64,000 nt of DNA, from NCBI GenBank assembly GCA_947170495.1, contig CAMVUB010000004.1:1-64000 (forward strand), given 5' to 3'. Positions 1 through 7,979 of the stretch are shown piece by piece. Both the position numbers and the translations under genes were made by a program. Each line of letters begins with the position of its first letter. Position 1 is the stretch's first letter. The DNA comes from an uncultured Prevotellaceae bacterium. GTDB taxonomy: Bacteria > Bacteroidota > Bacteroidia > Bacteroidales > Bacteroidaceae. The notes under the pieces are model-generated. The model was given only the letters and a program-made list of their open reading frames with translations. It was not told the origin of the DNA and ran no database searches.

Positions 1-75
1 TGACACCCTTCGCTGTGACACCCTTCGCTGTGACACCCTTCGCTGTGACACCCTTCGCTGTGATACCCTTGCTCT
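1..75 (+). repeat. 15-bp tandem repeat encoding DTLRC pentapeptides
   Basis: Four near-perfect copies of TGACACCCTTCGCTG are followed by a degenerate fifth copy (tgatacccttgctct). The period is 15, so the repeat is in frame and adds five residues (DTLRC) per copy to the DUF4421-like protein. More copies may lie left of the window. Confidence 0.9.
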
Positions 76-1228
76 CGACTCACTTTCATCCGACACACTC
101 AACCCGGCAGCATTGGCTGCTGTCGGCGGCCTCGTCGCGGAGCCGCTGGCGACTCCGAAGGTCAAGAAAACGTTCTTGGAGCGTCTGGGCGGCTTCGGAC
201 GGTTTATCAAACGCGCCGTCGATGCCTTCAACGACATTGACTCCAACTATGTAGAGCCTATTCATTACAACTTTACGGCGATGGGGCAGATGACGACGAA
301 TTTCGAGCGTTATGTCGTCAGCTCATCGGATTACGATGCAAAGCTCACGTTTGCGCAACACCCTGATTTGCGCATTGGGCCGTACTTCGGTTGGCGTTGG
401 CTTTTCTTTGGCTATACCTACGACCTCACGAGTCTGGGTAAGACGCGCCACAAGCGTGGCGACAAGATAGAGTTCTCCTTGTATTCGTCGGTGATAGGCG
501 TGGATCTCATCTGGCGCCGCACGGGTTCTGACTTCTACCTGAAAAGTGTGAGTGGCCTGGGAGAGGAAGCGAAAGCGTATGAGGGCGAGACGTTCGATGA
601 CTATATCCGCACGAATATGATGGGTGTGAACATCTATTACGTTTTCAACCATCGTAAGTTCTCGCACCCGGCCATCTATTCCCAGAGCACCATTCAGAGA
701 CGCTCGGCAGGCTCCTGGCAGCTGGGTGCCAGCCTCACTTTTCACGATATACATTTTGACTACGATGCGCTTCCGAAGTCCATGTTCAGTGAGCTGAATG
801 CCCAGAACCAATATGCCTCTTTGGAATTGGTGAAGTATTTCGATGCGAGTATCACCTTCGGCTATGCTTACAACTGGGTGTTCCATCGCGGTTGGTGCCT
901 AGGCATCTCGCTCTTGCCTGCTATAGGCTATAAACGAGCCAGTACGCAGACGGCCGTCTTCGAGGAGCCCGAGGGGCAGGATGCTTCAGGAGCGGAGCAC
1001 CCCAGCTATCTCAGCGAGAAGATTGACGATATCTTCCGCAAGCGTGGCAATCTCAACTTCAATGTCACGGGACGCTTGGGCCTTATATATAACACAGGTC
1101 GTTGGTTCACGGGCCTGTTCGGCATTGTACACAATTATAACTACCGCCGTGATGATATCCGTTTTACGAATGTCTTTGGCACGGTGAATGTCTGCGGCGG
1201 TTTCTATTTCCAGAAAAGAAAGAACTGA
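2..1228 (+). CDS. DUF4421-like outer-membrane/secreted protein, 5'-partial
   Basis: The reading frame is open from base 2, so the listed TTG start at 113 is probably internal and the true start lies left of the window. The first residues are four and a half copies of the pentapeptide DTLRC followed by a Ser/Asp/Leu-rich stretch, the sort of spacer often seen after Bacteroidetes signal peptides. The body (motifs FNDIDSNYVEP, FTAMGQMTTNFERY, WRWLFFGYTYDL) resembles the DUF4421 family, thought to form an outer-membrane barrel; the alternating aromatic/polar strands fit this. It ends FYFQKRKN, close to an aromatic barrel end. Convergent with the porin gene at 1257. The function is unknown. Confidence 0.72.
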   Translation, partial: DTLRCDTLRCDTLRCDTLRCDTLALDSLSSDTLNPAALAAVGGLVAEPLATPKVKKTFLERLGGFGRFIKRAVDAFNDIDSNYVEPIHYNFTAMGQMTTNFERYVVSSSDYDAKLTFAQHPDLRIGPYFGWRWLFFGYTYDLTSLGKTRHKRGDKIEFSLYSSVIGVDLIWRRTGSDFYLKSVSGLGEEAKAYEGETFDDYIRTNMMGVNIYYVFNHRKFSHPAIYSQSTIQRRSAGSWQLGASLTFHDIHFDYDALPKSMFSELNAQNQYASLELVKYFDASITFGYAYNWVFHRGWCLGISLLPAIGYKRASTQTAVFEEPEGQDASGAEHPSYLSEKIDDIFRKRGNLNFNVTGRLGLIYNTGRWFTGLFGIVHNYNYRRDDIRFTNVFGTVNVCGGFYFQKRKN

Positions 1229-1231
1229 GGC

Positions 1232-1258
1232 TTCTTCTGCAGAAGAACAAGCTTCTTC
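1232..1258. terminator. Palindrome in convergent gap (possible bidirectional terminator)
   Basis: TTCTTCTGCAGAAGAA is a perfect 16-bp palindrome, overlapping a second small dyad (gaagaa-caagc-ttcttc). It fills the 28-nt gap between two convergent genes. No clear U-tract is present, so a terminator role is an inference. Confidence 0.35.
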
Positions 1259-3497
1259 AATCGTAGAAGTTCCATGACACGCCGAAATGAATGCTCAGCG
1301 GGTCGATGGGGTAGTGGGGTGCCCAGAAGGCGTTGCCGTTGCCCTCGTTGACGTGTGTGACGTTGATGTAACCACGCACGCGTTTGATGGCGAAGTTGGC
1401 GTAGGCGTTGATGATGGGATAGTTGCCGATCTTCACACGGGGCTGCTCGGTGTCCTGAACGGCGTACAGTCCGATGAACGGTGAGTAGTCGGGGGCGTAA
1501 TAGCTGGTGAAATAGCGCATGTCGGCGCCGATCTCCACGCGCAGGACCTTGGCGATATGGAAGACGACGTAGGGATTGGTATATACTGATACGACGGGCA
1601 ACGGCAGTACGTCGCTGTTCGTCGTGTGTTGCCAGGTCACTTCGTTGTCCCAGTGGAAGAAACCGAAATGCAGGTCTTGGCGGAGGCTGGCGCTGAGAAC
1701 CTGTATGCTACCGCTTTGTTGGCGGACAGACACGTTGTGGGCATAGTTCTTGAACGTGCCATCATCTGTGTAAACAGGTGTCAGCGTCGTTGCCAGATGC
1801 GTGTAGTTGGAAATGTTCTCCATGCCAAAGCGCAGGCTCGTATGTGTGCGGTCCAGTGTCAGACGACCTTCTACGCGTGTGTGCGTCTCGCGGCTGAGCG
1901 AATTGTCCCACCAGAGGCCCTCGCTGTGGAAATGGCGGTAGTAGAAGGGTGCCGTGAGGTTCTGGAACTTCACCAGCGCCTCCAGGCGGACGGTGTCCTT
2001 TCCCAGACGGAAGTTGAGGTCGCCATTGCCGTGGACATCAAGGTCGCCAGCCCTGGCTCCGATGGCCCAAAACTCAGCACCGGCATTATAGTGGATCAGC
2101 GACCCTTGCATCTTCGAGATCTCGCCGCCCACGGTGATGTGATTCTCCTTGTAGGTCTCAAAGACATTCTCTGCGTCGGTGGTCTCGGTTGACAGAAGCT
2201 TGAAGCGCTCGAATTCGTGGGCTGCGAAGAGGGTGATGCCTGCCTTGGCCCATTTGTTGAAGCCCTCGCGCAGTTGCAGGCCAAGGGTGTTCTTGATGCT
2301 GATGGCCCTTGTTTCGTCCTCGTAGTTGCCGTAGCTGGAACGGATGTATGGGTCGTGGTCGAAATAGTCGTCGGGGAGTGCCGAACGGCTGTAGTTCACG
2401 TGCATCAACCGCTTGAAATGTGCTGTGTGCACAATGCTGGTAACAGGGATGAATTCACGCGGTGGTGTCTGCTCGATTTCCCATTGCAGGCGCAGAGAGT
2501 CAAGGGTGGCATGCAGGCGAAGGGTGTCAGCCTTGATGGCAGCAACCAGACTGTCTGATTTCAAGCGCGACAATAGTTCGTCGTCCTTGGGCATCTGAGG
2601 CTTGAGGCTGTCGGGGACTTCCACATCCCTGTAAATGCCCATATTGTAGCGGTGTGTAAGAAAGACGGTCTGGTGGTCGTTGCGGTTCCAGAGGTTGGAC
2701 AGCACTGTCGGGATGTCGGTGCTCTTGTAGCTGCGTGGGAAGCTCTGCGGGTTGGTAATATAGTTATCGTCCTCGATACCGCCGTTCTCGGCCATCTTCA
2801 TGTGCTCCCAAGCGGCCATCGCGTGAATATCGTAGTGGTCGCTCTTGAAGTAACCGAAGAGGGTGGTGTTGAGCTCCGAGTTAGCCTGATTATTATAGTA
2901 CCCGCGCGCGTAGAGATAGTCAGCACGGAAACCTATACCGGCATTCTTGTTGATATTCGTGGCGAAATAGGCTCGCAATCGGTCCTGCCCGTTTTCCTTC
3001 GTACCGCATTTGTGGTATTGCAGGTTGGTCAGCGGGCTCTTGGTGTTGGTGAACAACAGGTTGCCGGGCTCGACATGGAAATAGTCATACGGCTGGATAA
3101 ACAGGAAGTCGCCCGCCTGCGCCCGGTCCAGGAAATGACGGGCCAGACGTGGGGAACCCAGGTTACCGAGGATGTTGTATTCACCCCTGTAACCATCGGT
3201 GCTGTTGAAGTTCTGGAAGAGATGGGGGAGGGTGTCGTTGTAAACCTCGGGGTACTTCGTGCCCAGGCGCTCATCAATGCGCCATTGTTTGTATTCTGTA
3301 GGTACAAACCGCTCCACCTTCGAGGTGTCGCGCCCCCAGGTGCTGCGCTTCAAGCCTCGTGCGATGCTGTCGTTGGTACTCATGCCACTGCCCATGGGAT
3401 CACCAAAGGCATCATCGCCATAGTCTTGAGCGAGAAGCCGCTGGGGTACGATGGCGATGACAAAGAGGGTGGCAATGAGGGCAACGAGGTGCTTCAT
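1257..3497 (-). CDS. Putative porin (Porin_10-like)
   Basis: 746 aa with a signal peptide (MKHLVALIATLFVIAIVPQRLLAQ). The protein has a long mature region with motifs FNSTDGYRGEYNILGNLGSPR and LFIQPYDYFHVEPGNLLFTNTKSPL-type segments, followed by alternating beta strands and a C-terminal aromatic end (SWNFYD). This matches the Bacteroidetes 'putative porin' family (Porin_10), predicted outer-membrane beta-barrels of unproven substrate. The gene starts 2 nt after the korC stop, so it is probably co-transcribed with the 2-oxoacid:ferredoxin oxidoreductase operon. A function in uptake of 2-oxo acids or fermentation intermediates is only a guess from that context. Confidence 0.75.
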   Translation of the reverse strand: MKHLVALIATLFVIAIVPQRLLAQDYGDDAFGDPMGSGMSTNDSIARGLKRSTWGRDTSKVERFVPTEYKQWRIDERLGTKYPEVYNDTLPHLFQNFNSTDGYRGEYNILGNLGSPRLARHFLDRAQAGDFLFIQPYDYFHVEPGNLLFTNTKSPLTNLQYHKCGTKENGQDRLRAYFATNINKNAGIGFRADYLYARGYYNNQANSELNTTLFGYFKSDHYDIHAMAAWEHMKMAENGGIEDDNYITNPQSFPRSYKSTDIPTVLSNLWNRNDHQTVFLTHRYNMGIYRDVEVPDSLKPQMPKDDELLSRLKSDSLVAAIKADTLRLHATLDSLRLQWEIEQTPPREFIPVTSIVHTAHFKRLMHVNYSRSALPDDYFDHDPYIRSSYGNYEDETRAISIKNTLGLQLREGFNKWAKAGITLFAAHEFERFKLLSTETTDAENVFETYKENHITVGGEISKMQGSLIHYNAGAEFWAIGARAGDLDVHGNGDLNFRLGKDTVRLEALVKFQNLTAPFYYRHFHSEGLWWDNSLSRETHTRVEGRLTLDRTHTSLRFGMENISNYTHLATTLTPVYTDDGTFKNYAHNVSVRQQSGSIQVLSASLRQDLHFGFFHWDNEVTWQHTTNSDVLPLPVVSVYTNPYVVFHIAKVLRVEIGADMRYFTSYYAPDYSPFIGLYAVQDTEQPRVKIGNYPIINAYANFAIKRVRGYINVTHVNEGNGNAFWAPHYPIDPLSIHFGVSWNFYD

Positions 3498-3499
3498 GC

Positions 3500-4042
3500 T
3501 TAGTGTTTCAGAATGATATCCATGCCCATTCGGAGGGCAGCCTCATTGGCGGGAATGAGGTGGTGATGGCGCTCGGGGAGGGTCTTGTGCAGGCCCTTGA
3601 TGACATTCTCCAGCGTCACAATGGGTCGCACTTTGAGCAGACCGCCCAGGACAATCATGTTGAAGCTCTTGGGGTTACCACTCTCGGCAGCAGCGTCCAT
3701 CGCACTAATCTCATAGATGTTGATATCTGTGCGTTTAGGGGGTATCGTGATGCCGTAGCCATCGTAGATGAGAGTGCCACCGGGCTTGATCTTTGACTCG
3801 AACTTCTCCAACGAGGGCTGGTTCAGGATGATGGCCGTGTCGTAGGTGCTGATGATGGGCGATGAGATACGTTCGTCGCTGACGATGACCGTCACGTTGG
3901 CCGTGCCGCCACGCTGTTCGGGACCGTAGGCAGGCATCCAAGACACTTCCTTGCCTTCCATCAGCGCGCTGTATGCGAGAATCTTACCCATCGACAGGAC
4001 GCCCTGTCCGCCGAAACCGGCTATGATGATTTCTTCTGTCAT
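3500..4042 (-). CDS. korC: 2-oxoacid:ferredoxin oxidoreductase, gamma subunit
   Basis: 180 aa. The N-terminus EIIIAGFGGQGVLSMGK and the motif AYGPEQRGGTANVTV are hallmarks of the gamma domain of pyruvate/2-oxoacid:ferredoxin oxidoreductases. The enzyme cleaves a 2-oxo acid to acyl-CoA and CO2, passing electrons to ferredoxin, or runs in reverse as a carboxylase. It sits with alpha, beta and ferredoxin subunits. The substrate (2-oxoglutarate or branched-chain 2-oxo acids, Kor or Vor) cannot be fixed from sequence alone. The short spacer to korB is pure TTTAAACC-type filler. Confidence 0.9.
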   Translation of the reverse strand: MTEEIIIAGFGGQGVLSMGKILAYSALMEGKEVSWMPAYGPEQRGGTANVTVIVSDERISSPIISTYDTAIILNQPSLEKFESKIKPGGTLIYDGYGITIPPKRTDINIYEISAMDAAAESGNPKSFNMIVLGGLLKVRPIVTLENVIKGLHKTLPERHHHLIPANEAALRMGMDIILKH

Positions 4043-4082
4043 AAACTTTAAACTTTAAACCATAAACTTTAAACCTTAAACC
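4043..4082. repeat. Short-word filler (AAACTTTAAACC type) at korB/korC junction
   Basis: Tandem variants of AAACTTTAAACC/CATAAACTTTAAACC fill the whole spacer between korB and korC and run into the last KorB codons. The same word family recurs near 53.97, 55.89 and 62.19 kb. Confidence 0.8.
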
Positions 4083-4831
4083 ACCTTCAGGTCTCCGACA
4101 TGATAGAAGTCGAACATGTGCTCTTCCATCCACTTGTTGGCCTCGACGGGTGTCTTCTTCCAACCGGAGGAACAGGTGCTGACGATTTCCACGAGGCTGG
4201 AGCCGCGGCGGTTGATGCTGTTCTCGAAAGCCTGACGGATGGCGCGCTTGGCCTTGCGGATGGCGGCGACGCTGTGGACGCTTTGGCGCGTCACGTAGCA
4301 CGTGCCCTCCAGCTGAGCGGCAATCTCCGTAATCTTCAGGGGGTATCCGTGGAGGTCTGCCTGACGGCCGTAGGGGCAGGTAGCAGTCTTCATGCCCATC
4401 AGCGTTGTGGGAGCCATCTGTCCACCCGTCATGCCGTAGATGGCGTTGTTGATGAAGATGATGGCGATGTTCTCGCCACGGTTCAACGCGTGGATGGTCT
4501 CAGCCGTACCGATGCAGGCCAGGTCGCCGTCACCCTGATAGGTGAAGACCAGATGGTCGGGCCACAGACGCTTGATGGCCGTCGCGATGGCGGGTGCACG
4601 GCCGTGAGCGGCTTCCTGCCAGTCGATGTCGATATACTTGTATGCGAAGACGGCACAGCCTACGGGCGACACGCCGACAGCCTTCTCTTCGACGCCCATC
4701 TCCTCGATGACCTCGGCGATAAGCTTGTGCACAACGCCGTGCGAACAACCAGGGCAGTAGTGCATATCGGTGTCGTTCAGCAGCGTAGGCTTCTGATAGA
4801 CGATATTCTCAGGGGATATGATATTTTCCAT
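4076..4831 (-). CDS. korB: 2-oxoacid:ferredoxin oxidoreductase, beta (TPP-binding) subunit
   Basis: 251 aa with MHYCPGCSHGVVHKLIAE at the N-terminus and the thiamine diphosphate/Mg signature GDGDLACIGTAETIHALNR...NNAIYGMTGGQ. It binds TPP and carries out decarboxylation of the 2-oxo acid together with the alpha subunit. The length is normal for stand-alone beta subunits. It lies between the small membrane protein gene (4874-5047) and korC on the minus strand. Confidence 0.93.
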   Translation of the reverse strand: MENIISPENIVYQKPTLLNDTDMHYCPGCSHGVVHKLIAEVIEEMGVEEKAVGVSPVGCAVFAYKYIDIDWQEAAHGRAPAIATAIKRLWPDHLVFTYQGDGDLACIGTAETIHALNRGENIAIIFINNAIYGMTGGQMAPTTLMGMKTATCPYGRQADLHGYPLKITEIAAQLEGTCYVTRQSVHSVAAIRKAKRAIRQAFENSINRRGSSLVEIVSTCSSGWKKTPVEANKWMEEHMFDFYHVGDLKVV

Positions 4832-4873
4832 AGTTTCGTTTAACGTTTATCGTTTAACGTGTAATATTTATCT
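4832..4873. repeat. Short-word filler (GTTTAACG type)
   Basis: Repeated CGTTTAACG/CGTTTATCG words fill the gap between korB and the small membrane gene. A similar stretch (CGTTTAGCGTTTAAG) occupies 5055-5075, upstream of that gene. Confidence 0.65.
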
Positions 4874-5047
4874 TTAGAACATGAAGCGGATGAAGAACTC
4901 TGCCACTTTGATGATCATGGCGATGCCGATGACGACGAGGCCGATGATGTGGTGTGCGGGGAATGCGAAATACACCACCACGCCGATGAGCGCCAGTAAC
5001 AGGAACACGGTGTTCAGGATGTTGCGGACTTTTTCTCTGTTCTCCAT
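4874..5047 (-). CDS. 57-aa two-helix membrane protein inside the kor operon (not in ORF track)
   Basis: This minus-strand ATG ORF was read directly from the sequence; it is shorter than the ORF-track cut-off. It begins MENREKVRNILNTVFLLLA. It carries two hydrophobic helices (about residues 10-30 and 33-49) and ends FFIRFMF. It lies between korA and korB in the same direction, and the plus-strand ORF at 4881-5063 is its shadow. I do not recognise a named family. A membrane anchor or accessory for the oxidoreductase is an inference from position only. Confidence 0.7.
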   Translation of the reverse strand: MENREKVRNILNTVFLLLALIGVVVYFAFPAHHIIGLVVIGIAMIIKVAEFFIRFMF

Positions 5048-5080
5048 ACTCTGCTTCGTTTAGCGTTTAAGTGTCAATGG

Positions 5081-6172
5081 TTATTTGCTAACGGTCAACT
5101 TCGTTCTAAGTGCCTGAATCAGCTCGTCGGGCGTGGGCACGATACCTCCCATCTTGCCGTAGTGGGCTACGGGCGTGCGACCTTCGACGGCGAGGCGCAC
5201 GTCTTCTACCATCTGTCCGGCGTTGATCTCGAAGGAGAGGATACCTTTGACCTGCTCCGACAGCTCCTGAATGCGCTTTGAGGGGAACGGCCACAGGGTG
5301 ATGGGGCGCAGCAGTCCTACGCGCAGGCCTTCGGCACGCATGATGCTGATGGCTTTCTGCGCGATGCGTGCTGCGGAGCCGAAGGCTACAATCAGATATT
5401 CGGCATCCTCGGTCTGCTGCTCTTCATAGCGCACCTCCGTCTCGCGGATAAGCTGGTATTTCTCCTGCAGGTGCAGGTTGTGTTTCTCCATCGCCTCGGG
5501 CAGCAGCTCCAGGGAAGTGATGACATTGATGGGTCGCTTGCCCTTGCGGCCTGTGCTGGCCCACGGACATTCGCGCTCAATCTCCTCGTCTGTGCGGCGG
5601 GGCTTGAAGGGCGGCAGCACCACCTTTTCCATCACCTGACCTACGACACCGTCGGAGAGAATCATGGCAGGGATGCGATGCTTGAAGGACAACTCAAAGG
5701 CCAGGTCCACGAAGTCGGCCATCTCCTGCACCGAGGACGGAGCCAGCACCAGCACATAATAGTCGCCATTACCGCCGCCACGTGTGGCCTGGAAGTAGTC
5801 GCCCTGTGAGGGCTGGATGGTTCCCAGACCGGGGCCGCCGCGCTGTACGTTGACGATAAGACCCGGAATCTCGGCACCAGCCATGTAGGCGATGCCTTCC
5901 TGCATCAGCGCCACACCGGGGCTGGAGGAGGAGGTCATCACGCGCTTGCCGCTGCCGCCGCCGCCGTAGATCATGTTGATACTGGCCACTTCGCTTTCAG
6001 CCTGCAGCACGACCATGCCAGTGGTCTCCCAGGGTTTCTCGACAGCCAGGGTCTCCAGAATTTCGCTTTGAGGAGTGATGGGGTAGCCGAAATAGCCGTC
6101 GCACCCGCAGCGGATGGCAGCGTGTGCAATGGCCTCGTTCCCCTTCATGAGGAGTATTTCTTGTTCTTTCAT
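5081..6172 (-). CDS. korA: 2-oxoacid:ferredoxin oxidoreductase, alpha subunit (VorB/KorA-like)
   Basis: 363 aa. The sequence EILLMKGNEAIAHAAIRCGCDGYFGYPITPQSEILETLA is the pyrimidine-binding alpha domain. It is followed by the SSSSPGVALMQEGIAYMAGAEIPGLIVNVQRGGPGLGT segment and a C-terminal transketolase-like domain (SFEINAGQMVEDVRLAVEG). It forms the catalytic core with beta and gamma. It resembles proteins annotated as 3-methyl-2-oxobutanoate dehydrogenase VorB in Bacteroidales, so branched-chain 2-oxo acids are as likely a substrate as 2-oxoglutarate. The gap to the ferredoxin gene is only 4 nt. Confidence 0.93.
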   Translation of the reverse strand: MKEQEILLMKGNEAIAHAAIRCGCDGYFGYPITPQSEILETLAVEKPWETTGMVVLQAESEVASINMIYGGGGSGKRVMTSSSSPGVALMQEGIAYMAGAEIPGLIVNVQRGGPGLGTIQPSQGDYFQATRGGGNGDYYVLVLAPSSVQEMADFVDLAFELSFKHRIPAMILSDGVVGQVMEKVVLPPFKPRRTDEEIERECPWASTGRKGKRPINVITSLELLPEAMEKHNLHLQEKYQLIRETEVRYEEQQTEDAEYLIVAFGSAARIAQKAISIMRAEGLRVGLLRPITLWPFPSKRIQELSEQVKGILSFEINAGQMVEDVRLAVEGRTPVAHYGKMGGIVPTPDELIQALRTKLTVSK

Positions 6173-6176
6173 AATC

Positions 6177-6407
6177 TTATTCTACTTTCTTACGATAAAC
6201 CGTGATGCAACCGTCAGGGCATACGATGGCACAGGACGTGCAACCTGTGCAAGCCTCCTGATTGGTCTGTTCCACATAGCGATAACCGCGGCGGTTGACC
6301 ATCTTGTCGGCGAGTTGGATAATGTTGAGCGGGCAGGCCACGACACACAGGCTGCAACCCTTGCAGCGCTCTGTATTCACGACAATAGCCCCTTTCATTT
6401 TTGCCAT
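6177..6407 (-). CDS. korD: 2x[4Fe-4S] ferredoxin subunit of 2-oxoacid oxidoreductase
   Basis: 76 aa from the ATG at 6407; the listed start at 6416 is TTG. Two CxxCxxCxxxCP clusters are visible (CKGCSLCVVACP and CTGCTSCAIVCP), typical of the bacterial-type ferredoxin delta subunit that takes electrons from the TPP core. It lies 5 nt after the small TPR gene and 4 nt before korA, so it belongs to the same transcript. Confidence 0.93.
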   Translation of the reverse strand: MAKMKGAIVVNTERCKGCSLCVVACPLNIIQLADKMVNRRGYRYVEQTNQEACTGCTSCAIVCPDGCITVYRKKVE

Positions 6408-6412
6408 AATAA

Positions 6413-6613
6413 TCAAGGATTATAGTATTCTTTACAATAGTAATTCATGATGCTCATTAACATCTGTCTGGCAGCCACAGCGGGCGACTCAGGGTCCAGC
6501 GCAATAGCGGCCTCGTAGGCATTCAGTGCTTCAGCCCATTGCTGCTGTTTGCGGAATGCGTTACCCTGAAGATAAAGCGCTTGTGCGTGCTCCTTAGATG
6601 TTACTGTGCTCAC
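6413..6613 (-). CDS. Small TPR-like protein heading the kor operon
   Basis: 66 aa using the GTG at 6613. The ORF track extends 38 residues further upstream, but that part has basic/hydrophobic residues unlike a coding region and overlaps a promoter motif. One TPR-like helix pair is visible (ALYLQGNAFRKQQQWAEALNAYEAAIALDPES), then a tail ending YYCKEYYNP. A single TPR suggests a protein-protein contact role. As first gene of the operon it might aid assembly of the oxidoreductase, which is inference. Confidence 0.6.
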   Translation of the reverse strand: MSTVTSKEHAQALYLQGNAFRKQQQWAEALNAYEAAIALDPESPAVAARQMLMSIMNYYCKEYYNP

Positions 6614-6634
6614 GTGTGTGCGTTTAAACGGCTG

Positions 6635-6642
6635 CAAAAGTA
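6635..6642 (-). promoter_or_regulatory. Bacteroidetes -7 box (TACTTTTG) for the kor operon
   Basis: Read on the minus strand this is TACTTTTG, matching TAnnTTTG. It lies about 20 nt upstream of the chosen GTG at 6613. No clean -33 TTTG is found at the usual spacing. Confidence 0.5.
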
Positions 6643-6691
6643 CAAAATAATCCCCATATAGCCGCTCTTTTATGCAAAGAATCATCTGAAA

Positions 6692-6710
6692 ACGTGTTTT
6701 TTTAACACGT
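6692..6710. promoter_or_regulatory. Dyad ACGTGTT-N5-AACACGT in divergent region
   Basis: A perfect 7-bp inverted repeat with a T5 centre lies between the divergent kor operon and HD-hydrolase gene, just upstream of the TATCTTTG box at 6738. It could be an operator or a small hairpin. Confidence 0.35.
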
Positions 6711-6737
6711 ATCAAGGTCATTACCAAAGAAAAGCTA

Positions 6738-6745
6738 TATCTTTG
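6738..6745 (+). promoter_or_regulatory. -7 box TATCTTTG for the HD hydrolase gene
   Basis: TATCTTTG matches TAnnTTTG and ends 18 nt before the ATG at 6764. The -33 element is weak. Confidence 0.5.
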
Positions 6746-6763
6746 TCTTGTAAAAGCAAGTAC

Positions 6764-7396
6764 ATGATGTCTGATACGAGTATAAGACCTGAGCTACGAC
6801 AGTATATTGAGGAGTTCATCATTCCTCAATACGATGGCTTTGATTCGGCGCACAGACGTGACCATGTTCAAATGGTGATTCAGCAGAGTCTTGAGATGGC
6901 GAGGAACCTGGGTGTTCGTGAGGAGATGGCTTATGTCATTGCCGCCTATCATGACGTTGGCTTGTGTGAGGGGCGCGAACACCATCACGAGGTGTCGGCA
7001 AAGATGATGAAGGCTGATGCGCGGCTCCTTGAATGGTTCTCGCAGGAGGACATTCAAATGATGGCAGATGCTGCCGAGGACCACCGTGCTTCTGCAGCTC
7101 ATGCACCACGTACGATCTACGGACGTATTGTGGCTGAGGCAGACAGGTTTATAGACCCGGAAACGATCATCCGGCGTACCGTACAATTCGGATTAGAGCA
7201 TTACCCGAAGTTGAGTCGTGAGGAGCACTACGAGCGAATGATGACTCATCTGCAAGAGAAATACGGCCGTGGAGGCTACTTGCATCTCTGGTTTAATGAT
7301 TCACCGAATGCAGCCCGCCTGGAACGGCTTCGTGAGATGATGACTGATGAGGCGTTGATGCGCCGACTCTTCGAAAGGTTCTTCCTAAATTCCTGA
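6764..7396 (+). CDS. HD-domain phosphohydrolase
   Basis: 210 aa from the ATG at 6764; the listed start at 6743 is a TTG inside the promoter box. The HD-superfamily metal ligands are visible: H34 (HRRDHVQ), H63-D64 (AAYHDVG), a His-rich stretch REHHHE, and D127 in AEADRFID. Such proteins hydrolyse phosphate mono- or diesters or nucleotides, but the substrate is unknown. It is a single-gene unit divergent from the kor operon and convergent with the DMP19-like gene. Confidence 0.8.
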   Translation: MMSDTSIRPELRQYIEEFIIPQYDGFDSAHRRDHVQMVIQQSLEMARNLGVREEMAYVIAAYHDVGLCEGREHHHEVSAKMMKADARLLEWFSQEDIQMMADAAEDHRASAAHAPRTIYGRIVAEADRFIDPETIIRRTVQFGLEHYPKLSREEHYERMMTHLQEKYGRGGYLHLWFNDSPNAARLERLREMMTDEALMRRLFERFFLNS

Positions 7397-7400
7397 GATT

Positions 7401-7934
7401 TCAGCTAATGACAACAAAGCTGTCGAGGTGCTTGTCGATGTAGTAGGCGATGAGGGTGGTGATGTCCTCCTCGGTTTCTACGAAGGTGTCGTCGAGGTCA
7501 TCGAAGTCGGGGTATTGCTCGAAAAGGGCCATGAATTCTTCATCGGTGCAGGGCGCCGTGAGTGCCGTGCCGTATTGCTCGAAGAGCTTGCGTCCTTTGT
7601 AGATGAGTTTCGAGAAATCATGTAGCACGCTGGTTCCTTCCGTTTCGATATCTTCGCCCCACAGACGCATGGCCTTGGCGAAGGGATTCAGAAAGATAAA
7701 AGGACCTAGACCATTGTGTATCAGCTGAATGAACCCGCCGTCCATCACCTCATCGCGCAGCAGACGATAGCCCAAGAGCGTAATCTGTTCGCTGTTGAGT
7801 TTCGCCATCGTGTCGGCTGTCAGCTCACCGCCAATGGCATCGAGTAAGGTGTCGGTAATCAGTGTGAAGAAGGCATCCATGCTGTCGGCAGCAGCTGCTT
7901 TGATGCGGAATTCGGGAATGGAAGGGAGAAGCAT
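7401..7934 (-). CDS. DMP19/DUF4375-like protein
   Basis: 177 aa. The segment MAKLNSEQITLLGYRLLRDEVMDGGFIQLIHNGLG, followed by a second helical part rich in acidic residues (EQYPDFDDLDDTFVETEEDI), fits the DMP19 family (DUF4375), small acidic proteins thought to mimic DNA or bind proteins. No catalytic motif is seen. It lies 45 nt downstream of metH on the same strand, the gap being GTTGATAGTTGAAA filler. It is probably at the end of the smpB-metH transcript. The role is unknown. Confidence 0.65.
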   Translation of the reverse strand: MLLPSIPEFRIKAAAADSMDAFFTLITDTLLDAIGGELTADTMAKLNSEQITLLGYRLLRDEVMDGGFIQLIHNGLGPFIFLNPFAKAMRLWGEDIETEGTSVLHDFSKLIYKGRKLFEQYGTALTAPCTDEEFMALFEQYPDFDDLDDTFVETEEDITTLIAYYIDKHLDSFVVIS

Positions 7935-7979
7935 TTAGTTGATAGTTGAAAGTTGATAGTTGAGAGTTGAAAAGGGGGA
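7935..7979. repeat. Short-word filler (GTTGATAGTTGAAA type)
   Basis: Tandem variants of AGTTGATAGTTGAAAGTTG fill the gap between metH and the DMP19-like gene. Confidence 0.75.

Noticed and set aside
15-254. ORF with MTPFAVTPFAV repeats
   Set aside because: It is an out-of-frame reading of the 15-bp repeat; the DTLRC frame continues into a 370-residue protein.
4881-5063. Plus-strand 60-aa ORF
   Set aside because: It is the antisense shadow of the minus-strand 57-aa membrane protein, which fits the operon direction and has a cleaner start.
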